A stretch of DNA of 64,000 bases from Oryzomonas sp. (GCA_031292255.1 JARLHN010000007.1:37510-101509); one strand, 5' to 3'. Numbered from the stretch's first letter, positions 18,216 to 28,153 are shown. The notes: generated from the letters alone by a model not told the origin. Made by a program: numbers and translations.

Positions 18216-19307
18216 ATGGATGAACAGCTCAATAAAACGCCGCTCTGTGAGCGGCATGAGGCGCTGAAGGCGCTGATGGCACCCTTCGGCGGTTGGAACA
18301 TGCCGATCCAGTACGAAGGTATCATCGCGGAACACGCCTGGTGCCGTGCCAAGGCATCGCTTTTCGATATCTGCCACATGGGTGAATTCCTCTTCGAGGG
18401 GGATTTTGCGGACGGCGGCCTGGAAGATGTTTTCACCTTTTCGGTCGCAACGATCCCGGTCGGCCGTTCGCGCTACGGTTTCCTGCTCAACGAAAACGGC
18501 GGTATCATCGACGACCTGATCGTCTTTCGCATTGCCGCCGATAAGGTCATGATCGTGGTCAATGCCGCAACGGCCCCCAAGGACTTCGTTGCCATCAAAG
18601 AAAGGCTGAAGGGGGGAACCTTTACCGATATCTCGGCCAAGACCGGCAAACTGGATATCCAGGGGCCACTCTCCCGCAACGTCATGGTGGATGCCTTCGG
18701 CGCGGCAATCGCCTCAATCCCTTATTTCAAGTTCACCACCATGAACATCCTCGGGGTCGAGGCCATCGTCAGCCGCACCGGCTACACCGGCGAGCTTGGG
18801 TACGAGATCTTCATCCCCACGGAGAAGGCCGGCGAATTGTGGGATCTGCTGCTGAAGGACGATCGGGTCAGGCCTGCCGGGTTGGGAGCCCGTGACGTGC
18901 TGCGTCTTGAGGTGGGCTATTCGCTCTACGGCAGCGATATCGATGAGGACACCACACCACTGGAGGCCGGGCTGGAGGGGTTTGTGGACCTGGCAAAGAG
19001 CTTTGTCGGCAAGGATGCGCTGCTGCGCCAGATGGAGCAGGGCGTGAGCCGCAAAAAGGTGGCTTTCGAGGTGACCAGCCGTCGCTCGCCGCGCCACCAC
19101 TACGAGCTGTGCTTCAGCGGCGAGAGCGTCGGTACGGTGACCAGCGGCGTGTTCTCCCCCATGCTCGGCCGCGGCATCGGCCTGGGATTCGTCAGGCCGG
19201 ACCTGGCCACGGTCGGCACGCCGCTTACCATCATCCACGAACGGGTCAGCATGGAAGGCACGGTCTGCGAACTCCCCTTTTACCGGGGCGGATCGCTCAG
19301 ATCGTAG
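18216..19307 (+). CDS. gcvT: Aminomethyltransferase (glycine cleavage T protein)
   Basis: 363 residues. It transfers the methylene of the H-protein-bound aminomethyl group to tetrahydrofolate and releases ammonia. Family marks: KTPLCERHEALKALMAPFGG at the start, FDICHMGEF, the folate-binding Asp region LDIQGPLSRNV, GYTGELGYEIF and GLGARDVLRLEVGYSLYG. First gene of gcvT-gcvH-gcvPA-gcvPB-lipoyl transferase-lipA, although 355 bp of repeats separate it from gcvH. Confidence 0.96.
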   Translation: MDEQLNKTPLCERHEALKALMAPFGGWNMPIQYEGIIAEHAWCRAKASLFDICHMGEFLFEGDFADGGLEDVFTFSVATIPVGRSRYGFLLNENGGIIDDLIVFRIAADKVMIVVNAATAPKDFVAIKERLKGGTFTDISAKTGKLDIQGPLSRNVMVDAFGAAIASIPYFKFTTMNILGVEAIVSRTGYTGELGYEIFIPTEKAGELWDLLLKDDRVRPAGLGARDVLRLEVGYSLYGSDIDEDTTPLEAGLEGFVDLAKSFVGKDALLRQMEQGVSRKKVAFEVTSRRSPRHHYELCFSGESVGTVTSGVFSPMLGRGIGLGFVRPDLATVGTPLTIIHERVSMEGTVCELPFYRGGSLRS

Positions 19308-19321
19308 GGATTGAGACTGAT

Positions 19322-19613
19322 TGAGCCACGGAGAAAGACAAAATATTTCTGATTAACGTCAATCTTCCGCTAACGATCAAGTCCCCCTTTAACAAAGGGG
19401 GATTTAGGGGAATTTGCCCTTGATCTTTAAAAGCAAATCCCCCCTGTCCCCCCTTTTTAAAGGGAGGAACCATGTTGCGGGAGATGAGCGTTAATCAGGA
19501 AATCATTTAACAGGGATGAACAGGATGAGAAGGATAGGACCTGAAATCCAATAAATATGGATTTTATCCCCTTCATCCCCGTAAATGAGGTTTTCTCTGT
19601 GTCTCTGTGGCAG
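19322..19613. repeat. Composite of nested intergenic repeats between gcvT and gcvH (R4 and others)
   Basis: The outer ends are GAGCCACGGAGAAAGAC at the left and TCTGTGTCTCTGTGGCAG at the right, the R4 signature seen also at 35090 and 54281. Nested inside are a C/G-rich element with long inverted repeats (19381-19470, GTCCCCCTTTAACAAAGGGG and a mirrored CCCCCCTTTTTAAAGGGAGG) and a third dyad (CAGGGATGAACAGGATG with CCCTTCATCCCCG, about 19511-19580). No coding capacity. Confidence 0.7.
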
Positions 19614-19662
19614 CATGTACTGATTTTTTATCCAATATCCATATAAAGGAGGAGGTACCGAC

Positions 19663-20034
19663 ATGAGCATCTATTTCACCAAGGAGCACGAATGGGTCAA
19701 GGTAAAGGATGGGATCGGCGCGGTCGGCATCAGCGAACATGCCGCCCATGAACTGGGGGATATCACCTTTGTGGAGCTTCCCGCCATCGGCAAGGTGATC
19801 AAGCAGTTCGAAGTGCTGGGGGCCATCGAATCGGTCAAGGCTGCCAGCGACATCTATTCGCCGGTTTCCGGCAAAGTGGTCAAGATCAACGAGGCCTTGA
19901 ACGATGCCCCGGAGATCGTCAACGAAAGCGCGGAAGACGCAGGTTGGCTGGCATGGATCGAGATCAGCGACGAGAAGGAGCTGCAGAGCCTGATGCCCCG
20001 GGAGCAGTACGACGAATACCTGAAAACCGTGTAG
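19663..20034 (+). CDS. gcvH: Glycine cleavage system H protein
   Basis: 123 residues. It carries the lipoyl arm that shuttles between the P, T and L proteins. The lipoyl lysine is K59 in GAIESVKAASDIYSPVSG. Start: MSIYFTKEHEWVKVKDG with AGGAGG upstream. The C-terminal AGWLAWIEISDEKELQSLM is standard. The likely lipoylating enzymes are encoded downstream in the same cluster. R1 copy 2 begins two bases after the stop. Confidence 0.97.
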   Translation: MSIYFTKEHEWVKVKDGIGAVGISEHAAHELGDITFVELPAIGKVIKQFEVLGAIESVKAASDIYSPVSGKVVKINEALNDAPEIVNESAEDAGWLAWIEISDEKELQSLMPREQYDEYLKTV

Positions 20035-20035
20035 G

Positions 20036-20170
20036 AGGTTGTTGAAAAACAGCCATCAGGCCTTCGTCCTTGAACGCCCTTTTGTGCGGCGTAGCGTTGC
20101 TACGCCTCCGCGGGGCTTTCTGCGGGTGCGACGATCTGACTATTTTTGAACAACCTCAAGTTTTCCAACA
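20036..20170 (+). repeat. R1 intergenic inverted-repeat element, copy 2
   Basis: Opens AGGTTGTTGAAAAACAGCC, closes GACTATTTTTGAACAACCT then CAAGTTTTCCAACA. The central hairpin is perfect here: GGCGTAGC, GTT, GCTACGCC (20088-20106). It starts one base after the gcvH stop and ends 41 bases before gcvPA. Confidence 0.88.
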
Positions 20171-20211
20171 GCCAGATAGGGTCGAATACCGCCTTTTTCA
20201 GGAGAGCATAC

Positions 20212-21567
20212 ATGAATGACAGTCACTACTGCCCCCACACCGAGGAAGAGATCAGGGAGATGCTCTCGGTCGTCGGCGCTTCCAGCGTCGAGGAGCTGTT
20301 CGCGCCGATCCCTCCCGAGTTGAGGGCCAAGACCTTCAATATCCCCCCGGGCATGTCCGAGTTCGAGACATTTGCCCGGATGCAGGACATTGTTGCCGAT
20401 AACGGCGCCGCCATGGTCAATTTTATCGGAGGCGGTTTTTACGACCATATTATCCCTGCCGTGGTCGATCACCTGTCCGGTCGGGCCGAATTCTACACCG
20501 CCTACACCCCCTATCAGCCCGAGTGCTCCCAGGGGACCCTGCAGGCCCTGTTCGAGTACCAGACCGCCATCTGCCGCCTGACCGGCCTGGATGTGTCCAA
20601 CGCCTCGCTCTACGACGGCGCCACGGCATGCGCCGAGGCGGCCATGATGGCCCTGCGGGCGACCGGCCGAAACCGTATCGTGGTTGACGGCTGCGTCAGC
20701 CCTTTTTCCCGGCAGGTGCTCAAAACCTATCTCTACAACCAGGATGTGGAGGTGGTGGAGATCACGCCTCTGGACGGCCTGTTGAACCGCGCCGCCCTGG
20801 CTGCTGTGCTGGATGGGCGGGTTGCGGCCGTGCTGGTGCAGAACCCCAATTTCTTCGGCGGCATCGAGGATCTGAGCCCCCTGGCGTCGCAGATCCACGC
20901 CGCGGGCGCACTGCTGGTGGCTTCCGTCTATCCGGTCTCCCTTGGCCTCATCAGGTCACCCGGCGAGATGGGGGTCGATATCGCCGTGGGGGACGGCCAA
21001 AGCTTGGGTAACCCGCTCTCCTTCGGCGGTCCTTCCTTCGGCTTCATCGCCGCAAAAAAGTCCCTGATCCGCAACATGCCGGGCCGCATCGTTGGCGAGA
21101 CCATCGACAAAAACGGCAAACGCGGCTTCGTTTTGACCCTCCAGGCACGGGAACAGCACATCAAACGCCATAAGGCCACCTCCAACATCTGCAGCAACCA
21201 GGGGTTGTGCGCCCTGCGCGGCCTGATCTTCCTGTCGTCCGTGGGCAAGGAAGGTCTGGCCGACCTGGCCCGCCTCAACTGGGACAAGGCCGAGTACGCC
21301 AAGGCCCGTTTGGCCGGGATTCCCGGCGTGACCGTACTGCAATCGGCGCCGACCTTCAACGAGTTTACGCTGTTTTTGCCCGGACCGGCCGCACCAATCG
21401 TGACGGAACTGCTCAAGCAGGGCATTGCCGCCGGCGTGCCGCTGGGGGATTACTACGAGGATTCGGTCAACACCCTGGTGGTGACGGTCACCGAGAAGAG
21501 GACGAAGAAGGAGATCGACCGGCTGGCCGATGCATTGCAGGCCGAGTTGGAATGCGGGCATATTTGA
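20212..21567 (+). CDS. gcvPA: Glycine dehydrogenase (decarboxylating) subunit 1
   Basis: 451 residues. N-terminal half of the split P protein. The start at 20212 follows CAGGAGAG and gives [19 protein letters not shown]. Family features: [54 protein letters not shown] and [13 protein letters not shown]. It forms a PLP enzyme with the product of gcvPB, 18 bp downstream. The frame is open back into the R1 repeat, but that part is not conserved protein. Confidence 0.96.
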   Translation: MNDSHYCPHTEEEIREMLSVVGASSVEELFAPIPPELRAKTFNIPPGMSEFETFARMQDIVADNGAAMVNFIGGGFYDHIIPAVVDHLSGRAEFYTAYTPYQPECSQGTLQALFEYQTAICRLTGLDVSNASLYDGATACAEAAMMALRATGRNRIVVDGCVSPFSRQVLKTYLYNQDVEVVEITPLDGLLNRAALAAVLDGRVAAVLVQNPNFFGGIEDLSPLASQIHAAGALLVASVYPVSLGLIRSPGEMGVDIAVGDGQSLGNPLSFGGPSFGFIAAKKSLIRNMPGRIVGETIDKNGKRGFVLTLQAREQHIKRHKATSNICSNQGLCALRGLIFLSSVGKEGLADLARLNWDKAEYAKARLAGIPGVTVLQSAPTFNEFTLFLPGPAAPIVTELLKQGIAAGVPLGDYYEDSVNTLVVTVTEKRTKKEIDRLADALQAELECGHI

Positions 21568-21585
21568 TCTTGGAGAGACAATCTT

Positions 21586-23028
21586 ATGGAACTAATCTAT
21601 GAAAAATCCGTTCCCGGCCGCAGGGGGGTAAAACTGCCGGCCTCGGACGTACCTTCCGCTTCCGCCTTGCCGGAAGGTCTGCTGCGTACGGAACCCGCCG
21701 GGTTGGCGGAGATTTCCGAGCTGGACCTGGTGCGGCACTTTACCAACCTGTCCCGCCGCAACTTCTCGGTGGATACCAATTTTTATCCGCTGGGGTCCTG
21801 CACCATGAAGTACAACGCCAAGGTGCTGGAGAACACTGCGGCCCTGTTTGCCCCCTTCCACCCCATGACGGCGCTTCTGCCGGGGGGGGAAGAGTTCTGC
21901 CAGGGAAGCTTGGGGATGCTCTACGACCTGGGGCAGATGCTGGCGGACATCACCGGCATGGACGAGGTGACCTCCCAGCCGCTGGCAGGCGCCCATGGCG
22001 AGATGACCGGCATCCTGCTGATCTCCGCCTACCACCGCGCCAAGGGGAACAGGAAGAAATACGTACTGGTGCCCGATTCGTCCCATGGTACCAACCCGGC
22101 CTCGGCCACCATCGCCGGCTACGAGGTCATCACCGTGCCGACCGCGCCCTACGGCGACATGGACATGGAGCTGTTCAGGCAGGCCATGAACGACGAGGTG
22201 GCGGCGGTGATGATGACCTGCCCCAACACCCTGGGGCTGTTCAACCCGCACATCAAGGAGATCAGTGACATTGCCCACTCTTTTGACGCCCTGATGTACT
22301 ACGACGGCGCCAACCTGAACGCCATCATGGGCAAGGTCAAGCCGGGCGACGTGGGTTTCGATGTGGTGCACGTCAACCTCCACAAGACCTTCGGCACGCC
22401 CCATGGCGGCGGCGGTCCGGGTTCAGGGCCGGTTGGGGTCAAGAAGGCCCTGATCCCGTTTCTGCCCCAGCCGCGCATCGTCATGGACGACGATGGCGTC
22501 TTAAGCCTGGAGACCTTCCGGCCCGGCTCCATCGGCCGCGCGGCCAATTTTTTCGGCAACTTCGGCATCATGGTCAGAGCCTACGCCTACATCATCATGC
22601 TGGGCCGGGAGGGGTTGATCCGGGTGTCCGAGCAGGCGGTGCTCAACGCCAATTATATCATGGAACGCCTGAAACCCTTCTACGATCTCCCTTACGACCA
22701 GACTTGCATGCACGAGTGCGTTTTCTCCGCATCCCGGCAACTGGCCCACGGCGTGCATGCCATCGATATCGCCAAATTCCTGATCGACCGGGGTTTTCAC
22801 CCCCCCACGGTCTACTTCCCGCTGATCGTCAAGGAAGCGATCATGATCGAGCCGACGGAGACCGAGAGCAAGGCTGCCATGGATGCCTTTATCGAGGTGA
22901 TGATAGAGGCCGCCAGGACAGCCGGGAGCGATCCCCAGGCATTGCTGGACGCACCGCTGACCATGCCGGTCTCGCGGCTGGACGAGACCAAGGCGGCCAG
23001 GGAGCTGAATGTCTGCTGCCTGGTGTGA
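21586..23028 (+). CDS. gcvPB: Glycine dehydrogenase (decarboxylating) subunit 2
   Basis: 480 residues, C-terminal half of the split P protein, which carries the PLP lysine in VNLHKTFGTPHGGGGPGSGP. Also seen: FYPLGSCTMKYNAKV, SQPLAGAHGEMTGILLI and DSSHGTNPASATIAGYEV. With gcvPA it decarboxylates glycine and loads the aminomethyl group on GcvH. GGAGA precedes the ATG. Confidence 0.97.
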   Translation: MELIYEKSVPGRRGVKLPASDVPSASALPEGLLRTEPAGLAEISELDLVRHFTNLSRRNFSVDTNFYPLGSCTMKYNAKVLENTAALFAPFHPMTALLPGGEEFCQGSLGMLYDLGQMLADITGMDEVTSQPLAGAHGEMTGILLISAYHRAKGNRKKYVLVPDSSHGTNPASATIAGYEVITVPTAPYGDMDMELFRQAMNDEVAAVMMTCPNTLGLFNPHIKEISDIAHSFDALMYYDGANLNAIMGKVKPGDVGFDVVHVNLHKTFGTPHGGGGPGSGPVGVKKALIPFLPQPRIVMDDDGVLSLETFRPGSIGRAANFFGNFGIMVRAYAYIIMLGREGLIRVSEQAVLNANYIMERLKPFYDLPYDQTCMHECVFSASRQLAHGVHAIDIAKFLIDRGFHPPTVYFPLIVKEAIMIEPTETESKAAMDAFIEVMIEAARTAGSDPQALLDAPLTMPVSRLDETKAARELNVCCLV

Positions 23029-23049
23029 AGCGAAGCGGTCCGCGTACTG

Positions 23050-23868
23050 ATGGCTGACAAAGCGACAACCTGGCGCCTCATCGAGGACGAACCGCGTACC
23101 GGTCCGGAAAACATGGCCATCGATGAGGCCCTCCTGCGTTCATTCGACCCTGCTGCATCGCAGCCGGTGCTGCGTCTGTACGGCTGGCGGCCGCCGGCTC
23201 TGTCTCTGGGCCGATTCCAGCGGGCAGCCGAGGTGCTGGACCTGGGACGCTGCCGGGCCGGAGGGGTGCCCATCGTGCGCCGCATCACCGGCGGCGGGAC
23301 GATCTATCACGCCGATGAGGTGACCTATGCCATCGTCTGCTCGCCGGAGCAGATCCCGCCCGCTTCATCGATCAAGGATTCATTCCGCGTATTGACCGGT
23401 TTCCTGATCGCCCTGTACCGCGACCTGGGACTTGAGGCCTCCTATGCCCAGGATGCCGTCTCCCCTGAAGCGCGTCTGGGCGAACGGACCGCCTTCTGTT
23501 TGGCAGGCAAGGAGAGTTTCGATATCCTTGTGGGGGGCAGGAAGATCGGCGGCAATGCCCAGCGCCGCAAGAAAGGAATCATCTTTCAGCACGGCTCGCT
23601 GCCATTGGTGAACCGGGCCGCAATGGGGCTGTCGTTCATGAGGGATCGGGAACCCGGACTGGCGGAAGGCGCAGCCAGCCTGGAACAATGCGGCATCCCC
23701 GCGGATTACGGCTTGGTGCGGCGGAAGCTGACCGAGGCCTTTCAAAGAAACCTTACCGTGCGACTTTCGCCCCAGCCGCTCACGGAGCAGGAACGCTCCC
23801 TGGCGGAAGGGTTGCTGGTAGGGCGATATGCTACGGATCGATGGAATCTGGAAGGGGTGGAGGCATGA
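23050..23868 (+). CDS. Lipoate-protein ligase / octanoyltransferase family (LipM-like)
   Basis: 272 residues of the biotin/lipoate A/B ligase fold. Motifs: GPENMAIDEALL, RRITGGGTIYHADEVTYAIV, and SFDILVGGRKIGGNAQRRKK with the invariant Lys, then FQHGSLPL. The Cys in TAFCLAGKESFDI is where LipM-type octanoyltransferases hold their catalytic Cys, so an octanoyltransferase feeding LipA is favoured over an ATP-using LplA. It lies between gcvPB and lipA and overlaps lipA by 4 bp. Best reading: attaches octanoate to GcvH for LipA. Confidence 0.82.
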   Translation: MADKATTWRLIEDEPRTGPENMAIDEALLRSFDPAASQPVLRLYGWRPPALSLGRFQRAAEVLDLGRCRAGGVPIVRRITGGGTIYHADEVTYAIVCSPEQIPPASSIKDSFRVLTGFLIALYRDLGLEASYAQDAVSPEARLGERTAFCLAGKESFDILVGGRKIGGNAQRRKKGIIFQHGSLPLVNRAAMGLSFMRDREPGLAEGAASLEQCGIPADYGLVRRKLTEAFQRNLTVRLSPQPLTEQERSLAEGLLVGRYATDRWNLEGVEA

Positions 23869-24740
23869 AGGTGGCAAGGAAACCCGAATGGTTGCAAAAG
23901 CGCGTGAATCCCGGAGAACAGGCCGGGATGCGGGCGCTGTTGGGGGAGCTGCGCCTGAACACGGTCTGCCAGCAGGCGCTCTGCCCCAATATCTCGGAGT
24001 GTTTCCGCTGCGGCCAGGCCACGTTTCTGATCCTGGGAAGGCTCTGTACCCGTCAATGCTCCTTCTGCAACGTGGACAAGGCACAGCCGCAGCCGGTGGA
24101 TAGCGGGGAGCCGGCCAGGGTGGCCGAGGCGGTTGCCCGGCTGGGACTGAGCCATGTGGTGATTACCAGTCCGACCCGCGACGACCTGCCGGATGGCGGG
24201 GCTTCCATCCACGCCGCCACGGTGGCCGCCATCCGCGCTGTCTCGCCGGCAACGCGCATAGAACCGCTTATCCCGGATTTCCGGGGGGACCGCCACAGCC
24301 TTGCGACCGTCATGGCATCGAGGCCAAATATTGTCGCCCATAACGTGGAGACGGTAGGGCGGCTGTATCATATCCGCAGCGGCGCCGATTACGGCCGTTC
24401 CCTGGATGTGCTTAGCACCTGCCGGGATTTGTCGCCGGAAACCCCGGTCAAATCGGGCATCATGCTGGGAATGGGTGAGACGGGAGACGAGGTCGTACAG
24501 GTGCTCGGCGACCTGCGCGGGGCAGGGTGCGCCTATCTCAGCATCGGCCAGTATCTGGCCCCCAGCCGCAACCATTACCCGGTGCAGGAGTATATCCGGC
24601 CGGAGGTATTCGAGACGTTGCGAGAAACAGCTCTCGGCATGGGGTTTTTGCACGTTGAGAGCGGCCCCTATGTCCGTAGTTCCTATCATGCCGGGCAGTA
24701 CCTGGCGGATACCGGGGCTGATGACAATTCTCGAAGATGA
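23865..24740 (+). CDS. lipA: Lipoyl synthase (radical SAM)
   Basis: 291 residues. It inserts two sulfurs into protein-bound octanoate. Start 23865 overlaps the upstream stop as ATGA and gives MKVARKPEWLQKRVNPG. The auxiliary cluster cysteines are in TVCQQALCPNISECF and the radical SAM cluster in RLCTRQCSFCNVD. GIMLGMGETGDEV and SIGQYLAPSRNHYPV are family standard, and the C-terminal RSSYHAG supplies the Ser ligand. Last gene of the glycine cleavage cluster. Confidence 0.97.
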   Translation: MKVARKPEWLQKRVNPGEQAGMRALLGELRLNTVCQQALCPNISECFRCGQATFLILGRLCTRQCSFCNVDKAQPQPVDSGEPARVAEAVARLGLSHVVITSPTRDDLPDGGASIHAATVAAIRAVSPATRIEPLIPDFRGDRHSLATVMASRPNIVAHNVETVGRLYHIRSGADYGRSLDVLSTCRDLSPETPVKSGIMLGMGETGDEVVQVLGDLRGAGCAYLSIGQYLAPSRNHYPVQEYIRPEVFETLRETALGMGFLHVESGPYVRSSYHAGQYLADTGADDNSRR

Positions 24741-24852
24741 TTGGACTCTCCATAAGATAATTTTATAAAGGCTGAACGGCCTCCATATGTATCGCCATGA
24801 TTGCAATTGCCAACATCAAAATGAGGCTGTTTATCATGAGGGGGGACTTTGA

Positions 24853-27303
24853 ATGGATGCAGGTCATGTAATGCCGAGCAGTTACATGGAACATGGTTTC
24901 TGCCTTAATTGGGAAAGATCCCTTGTCGCCCTCCATGTGGGATCCGACATCATCATCGGCATCTCCTATTACTCCATCCCGCTTGCCATGTTTTATTTCG
25001 CCTATCGGCGGCGTGACCTTCCGTTCCTCAAGATATTCATCATGTTCGCGCTTTTCATTCTTTCGTGCGGGACCACCCATTTTTTAGCCGCTTACACCAT
25101 ATACCGGCCGGATTATTGGATTGAAGGCTATATTAAGGCGTTGACCGCTTCAATTTCCGCTGTGACGGCGATAATCTTCATTCCTCGAATCCCGGATGCC
25201 ATTGCCCTGCCGAGTATCATCAACTCTCTGGAAGAGAATAAAAAGCTCATACGCGAACTCGGCACAAAGAATGCCGAGTTACAGTTGGCAAATTTGTCAA
25301 TTGAGAACGTCCTCGACCCTGTTTTCTGGATCACGGCGGATTCCCGGGTAATGCGTGCCAATGGAGCGGCATGCAAATCGCTTGGTTATACGCATGAAGA
25401 AATGCTGGGATTATCGATTGCCGACTTGAATCCCCACCTTCCGCTGGAACGCTGGCTGGAACACTGGCGTCATCTGAAGGCAAGCGGTTCCCTGAGGTTT
25501 GAAACTCAACACCGGGCAAAAGACGGGCGTCTCCTGGATGTGGAGGTTTCCGCCAATTATATTTCCTACGAAGGACAGGAGTACAATTGCGCCATAATCC
25601 GCGACGTAAGCGCCCGCAAACGGATAGAAAGGGAACTCAGAGCCAACGAGAAACGCATGGCCAGTCTGTACAGTATTTCTCAGCATCCCTACACCGGTGA
25701 GCACGATTTCCTTGACCATGCCCTCAATGAGGTGATTGAGCTGACCGAGAGCAAAATCGGCTACATCTACCTGTACAATGAAAAAACCAGCCAGTTCTCC
25801 CTTAGCTCTTGGTCGCATGACATCACGGGAGAACGTTCCGGCCTGGAGCCAAAGACCATGTACGAACTCGAGAACACCGGACTCTGGGGCGAGGCCGTGC
25901 GCCAGAGAAAACCTATTCTGATTAACGATTTCCAGGCTCATCATCCGCTCAATAAGGGATATCCCGATGGATACGCCGATCTCATGCGTTTCGTCACGCT
26001 TCCCATAATTGTCGACGAGGAGATAGTTGCCGTTGTTGGGATCGCCAACAAGGAAGGAGAATATACCGATACTGATGTGATGCAGTTGAAGCTGTTCATG
26101 GATTCCGTCTGGATGATCACCATGCGTAAACGGGCGGAAGATGATCGCGTCAAGCTGGAAAAACAGCTCCTCCATGCGCAGAAGCTGGAAAGTCTCGGGG
26201 TACTTGCCGGCGGTATCGCCCATGACTTCAACAACATCCTAATGGCGATTGTCGGCAATGCGGATTTGGCATTGATGAAACTCGTCCCTGAATCGCCTGC
26301 CATAGGAAACCTGCGTGACATTGAGAAGTCGGCGGCTCGGGCTGCCGACCTTGCCAAGCAAATGCTTGCCTATTCAGGCAAGGGGAAGTTCATTGTCGAA
26401 GCCATCGACCTGAATCGATTGCTGGAAGAAATGCTGCATATGCTGAAGGTATCCATCTCCAAAAAAGCTATATTACGTCTTGTCCCCGCCCAAAATTTAC
26501 CGGCGGTGGAAGCCGACGCCACCCAACTGAGGCAGGTTTTTATGAACCTGGTCATAAACGCTTCCGAAGCCATTGGCGAGAGGAGCGGTGTTATCGCAAT
26601 AACTACCGGATGCATGGAATGCGACCGCGTCTATCTGAAAGACGTCTGGCTGGACGAGGGCATACCCGCAGGGACATACATCTATGTCGAAGTATCCGAC
26701 ACCGGTTGCGGCATGGACAGTGAGACCATGACGAAGATATTCGACCCGTTCTTCACGACAAAGTTCACGGGCCGGGGTTTGGGAATGGCCGCTGTTCTCG
26801 GAATAGTACGTGGCCACAAGGGTTCCATCAAGGTCTACAGCGAACTGGGTAAGGGTACTACCTTCAAACTGTTGTTTCCCGCCAGCGAGCAGCCTGCACA
26901 ACAGCTCGGTTGCGATGAAAGTATTGGTGTCTGGAGAGGTAGCGGCACCGTACTGCTCGTGGATGACGAGGAGGCGGTTCGGGCCACGGGCGGCAAGATG
27001 CTTCGGGAAGTGGGTTTCGAGGTCATCACGGCTTCCGACGGGCGGGAGGCGATTGAGATTTTCAGGAAGGACGGCAAGGACATCGGTTTTGTGATACTCG
27101 ACCTGGCCATGCCACATATGGATGGCGAACAGTGCTTCCGTGAATTGCGGGCACTGGCCCCCGGAGTCAGAGTTATCATGTCCAGCGGCTACAACGAGCA
27201 TGACGTTACCCAGCGTTTCGTCGGCAAGGGATTGTGTGGCTTTATCCAGAAGCCTTATAACCTGTCGGAACTTAAAAGGGTAATCATGGAAATGGAAAAA
27301 TAA
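24853..27303 (+). CDS. Hybrid histidine kinase with ethylene-receptor-like sensor domain
   Basis: 816 residues. Three membrane helices (about 24-125) match the ethylene-binding domain of plant ETR1: ETR1 residues Asp25, Tyr32, Ile35, Pro36, Cys65 and His69 correspond to D32, Y39, I42, P43, C72 and H76 here (GSDIIIGISYYSIPL and SCGTTHF). Cys and His ligate copper(I) in that family. Then PAS (about 150-262), GAF (about 285-435), the dimerisation helix with H457 in GGIAHDFNNIL, the ATPase (DTGCGMDSETM, GRGLGMAAVLG) and a receiver with D750 in VILDLAMPHMDG. The output partner is not adjacent. Ligand is inferred from the domain, not shown. Confidence 0.88.
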   Translation: MDAGHVMPSSYMEHGFCLNWERSLVALHVGSDIIIGISYYSIPLAMFYFAYRRRDLPFLKIFIMFALFILSCGTTHFLAAYTIYRPDYWIEGYIKALTASISAVTAIIFIPRIPDAIALPSIINSLEENKKLIRELGTKNAELQLANLSIENVLDPVFWITADSRVMRANGAACKSLGYTHEEMLGLSIADLNPHLPLERWLEHWRHLKASGSLRFETQHRAKDGRLLDVEVSANYISYEGQEYNCAIIRDVSARKRIERELRANEKRMASLYSISQHPYTGEHDFLDHALNEVIELTESKIGYIYLYNEKTSQFSLSSWSHDITGERSGLEPKTMYELENTGLWGEAVRQRKPILINDFQAHHPLNKGYPDGYADLMRFVTLPIIVDEEIVAVVGIANKEGEYTDTDVMQLKLFMDSVWMITMRKRAEDDRVKLEKQLLHAQKLESLGVLAGGIAHDFNNILMAIVGNADLALMKLVPESPAIGNLRDIEKSAARAADLAKQMLAYSGKGKFIVEAIDLNRLLEEMLHMLKVSISKKAILRLVPAQNLPAVEADATQLRQVFMNLVINASEAIGERSGVIAITTGCMECDRVYLKDVWLDEGIPAGTYIYVEVSDTGCGMDSETMTKIFDPFFTTKFTGRGLGMAAVLGIVRGHKGSIKVYSELGKGTTFKLLFPASEQPAQQLGCDESIGVWRGSGTVLLVDDEEAVRATGGKMLREVGFEVITASDGREAIEIFRKDGKDIGFVILDLAMPHMDGEQCFRELRALAPGVRVIMSSGYNEHDVTQRFVGKGLCGFIQKPYNLSELKRVIMEMEK

Positions 27304-27469
27304 AGGCCTTCCCTCTATAATCCGGACCTGTTATCAAAGGAAAGGTCAATCTTCAGATTGGGATGTCTCGCGACACGGTAAATCTATTTTTGTGATTGAA
27401 CAACCGGTTAACTGTGCAATAATGTGTTTTTCAATGGTTGGAGCACCGTGTGAGCAGAGGAGATGATGG

Positions 27470-28153
27470 ATGCAGCCCCAAATATTGCTGGCCGTTGAAG
27501 AAGAAGAGCGACGCCTCATATATGAGGCGTTTGTCAAAAAAGAACGGGCGATCTGCCATTCGGTCTCCTCGTTGCGCGACGTGGCGAATCAAGCCGCCCG
27601 GCAGCCGTATAACGCCATTTTCCTTGACATGCCGCTGATCGTGAAAGCATCCCGATATGAAAAAAGCCTGATAGAAGATGCACTGCAGACCCTGCCCAAC
27701 GCCCGCCTCAACATTACCGCCAAAACCCAAAAAATCAGCATGCTGGTTTCCTGGGATACCCAGGAAGGCGCCCGTACCGCCGAGGAACACCTCCAATACT
27801 GCTGCGAACAACCCCCGAGGGTAGCTGTCATTTGCAACAGGGTGCCGCTTAACCTGAATGCCGTGCTGTCACGCTCCCCGGATATGGCGAATGGCGAGCG
27901 CACCGCATGTATCGACTTTTCGCCGGGCGGCTGTTTCCTGTTCTGCGTCAACGACGAGATCCCCCTGCAATCGACCGTATGGTTGCGTCTGATCGCCCTG
28001 AACGACCAAACGCCCATCGAGTCCACCGTATGCTGGAAGCGGGAATGGGGAATAACCAACGAAATCCCCGGTATCGGCATCCGTTTTGACAGGATGTCGC
28101 CGCAACAGCAGGCGGAAATCCTCTCACTCAAGAAGGGTAGACAAAAGAAATAG
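27470..28153 (+). CDS. PilZ-domain protein with receiver-like N-terminus
   Basis: 227 residues. Residues 1-110 look like a degenerate receiver fold (QPQILLAVEEEERRLIYEAF, AIFLDMPLIVK). The C-terminal PilZ-like domain includes NRVPLNLNAVLSR and the DxSxxG motif in TACIDFSPGGCFLF, then VCWKREWG and GIGIRFDRMSP. PilZ domains bind cyclic di-GMP; the N-terminal Arg pair of the motif is not an obvious RxxxR here, so binding is likely but unproven. GAGGAG precedes the ATG. Follows the hybrid kinase by 166 bp. Confidence 0.75.
   Translation: MQPQILLAVEEEERRLIYEAFVKKERAICHSVSSLRDVANQAARQPYNAIFLDMPLIVKASRYEKSLIEDALQTLPNARLNITAKTQKISMLVSWDTQEGARTAEEHLQYCCEQPPRVAVICNRVPLNLNAVLSRSPDMANGERTACIDFSPGGCFLFCVNDEIPLQSTVWLRLIALNDQTPIESTVCWKREWGITNEIPGIGIRFDRMSPQQQAEILSLKKGRQKK

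Noticed and set aside
17879-18223. 114-codon open frame ahead of gcvT
   Set aside because: No recognisable domain, odd composition, and it overlaps the gcvT start.
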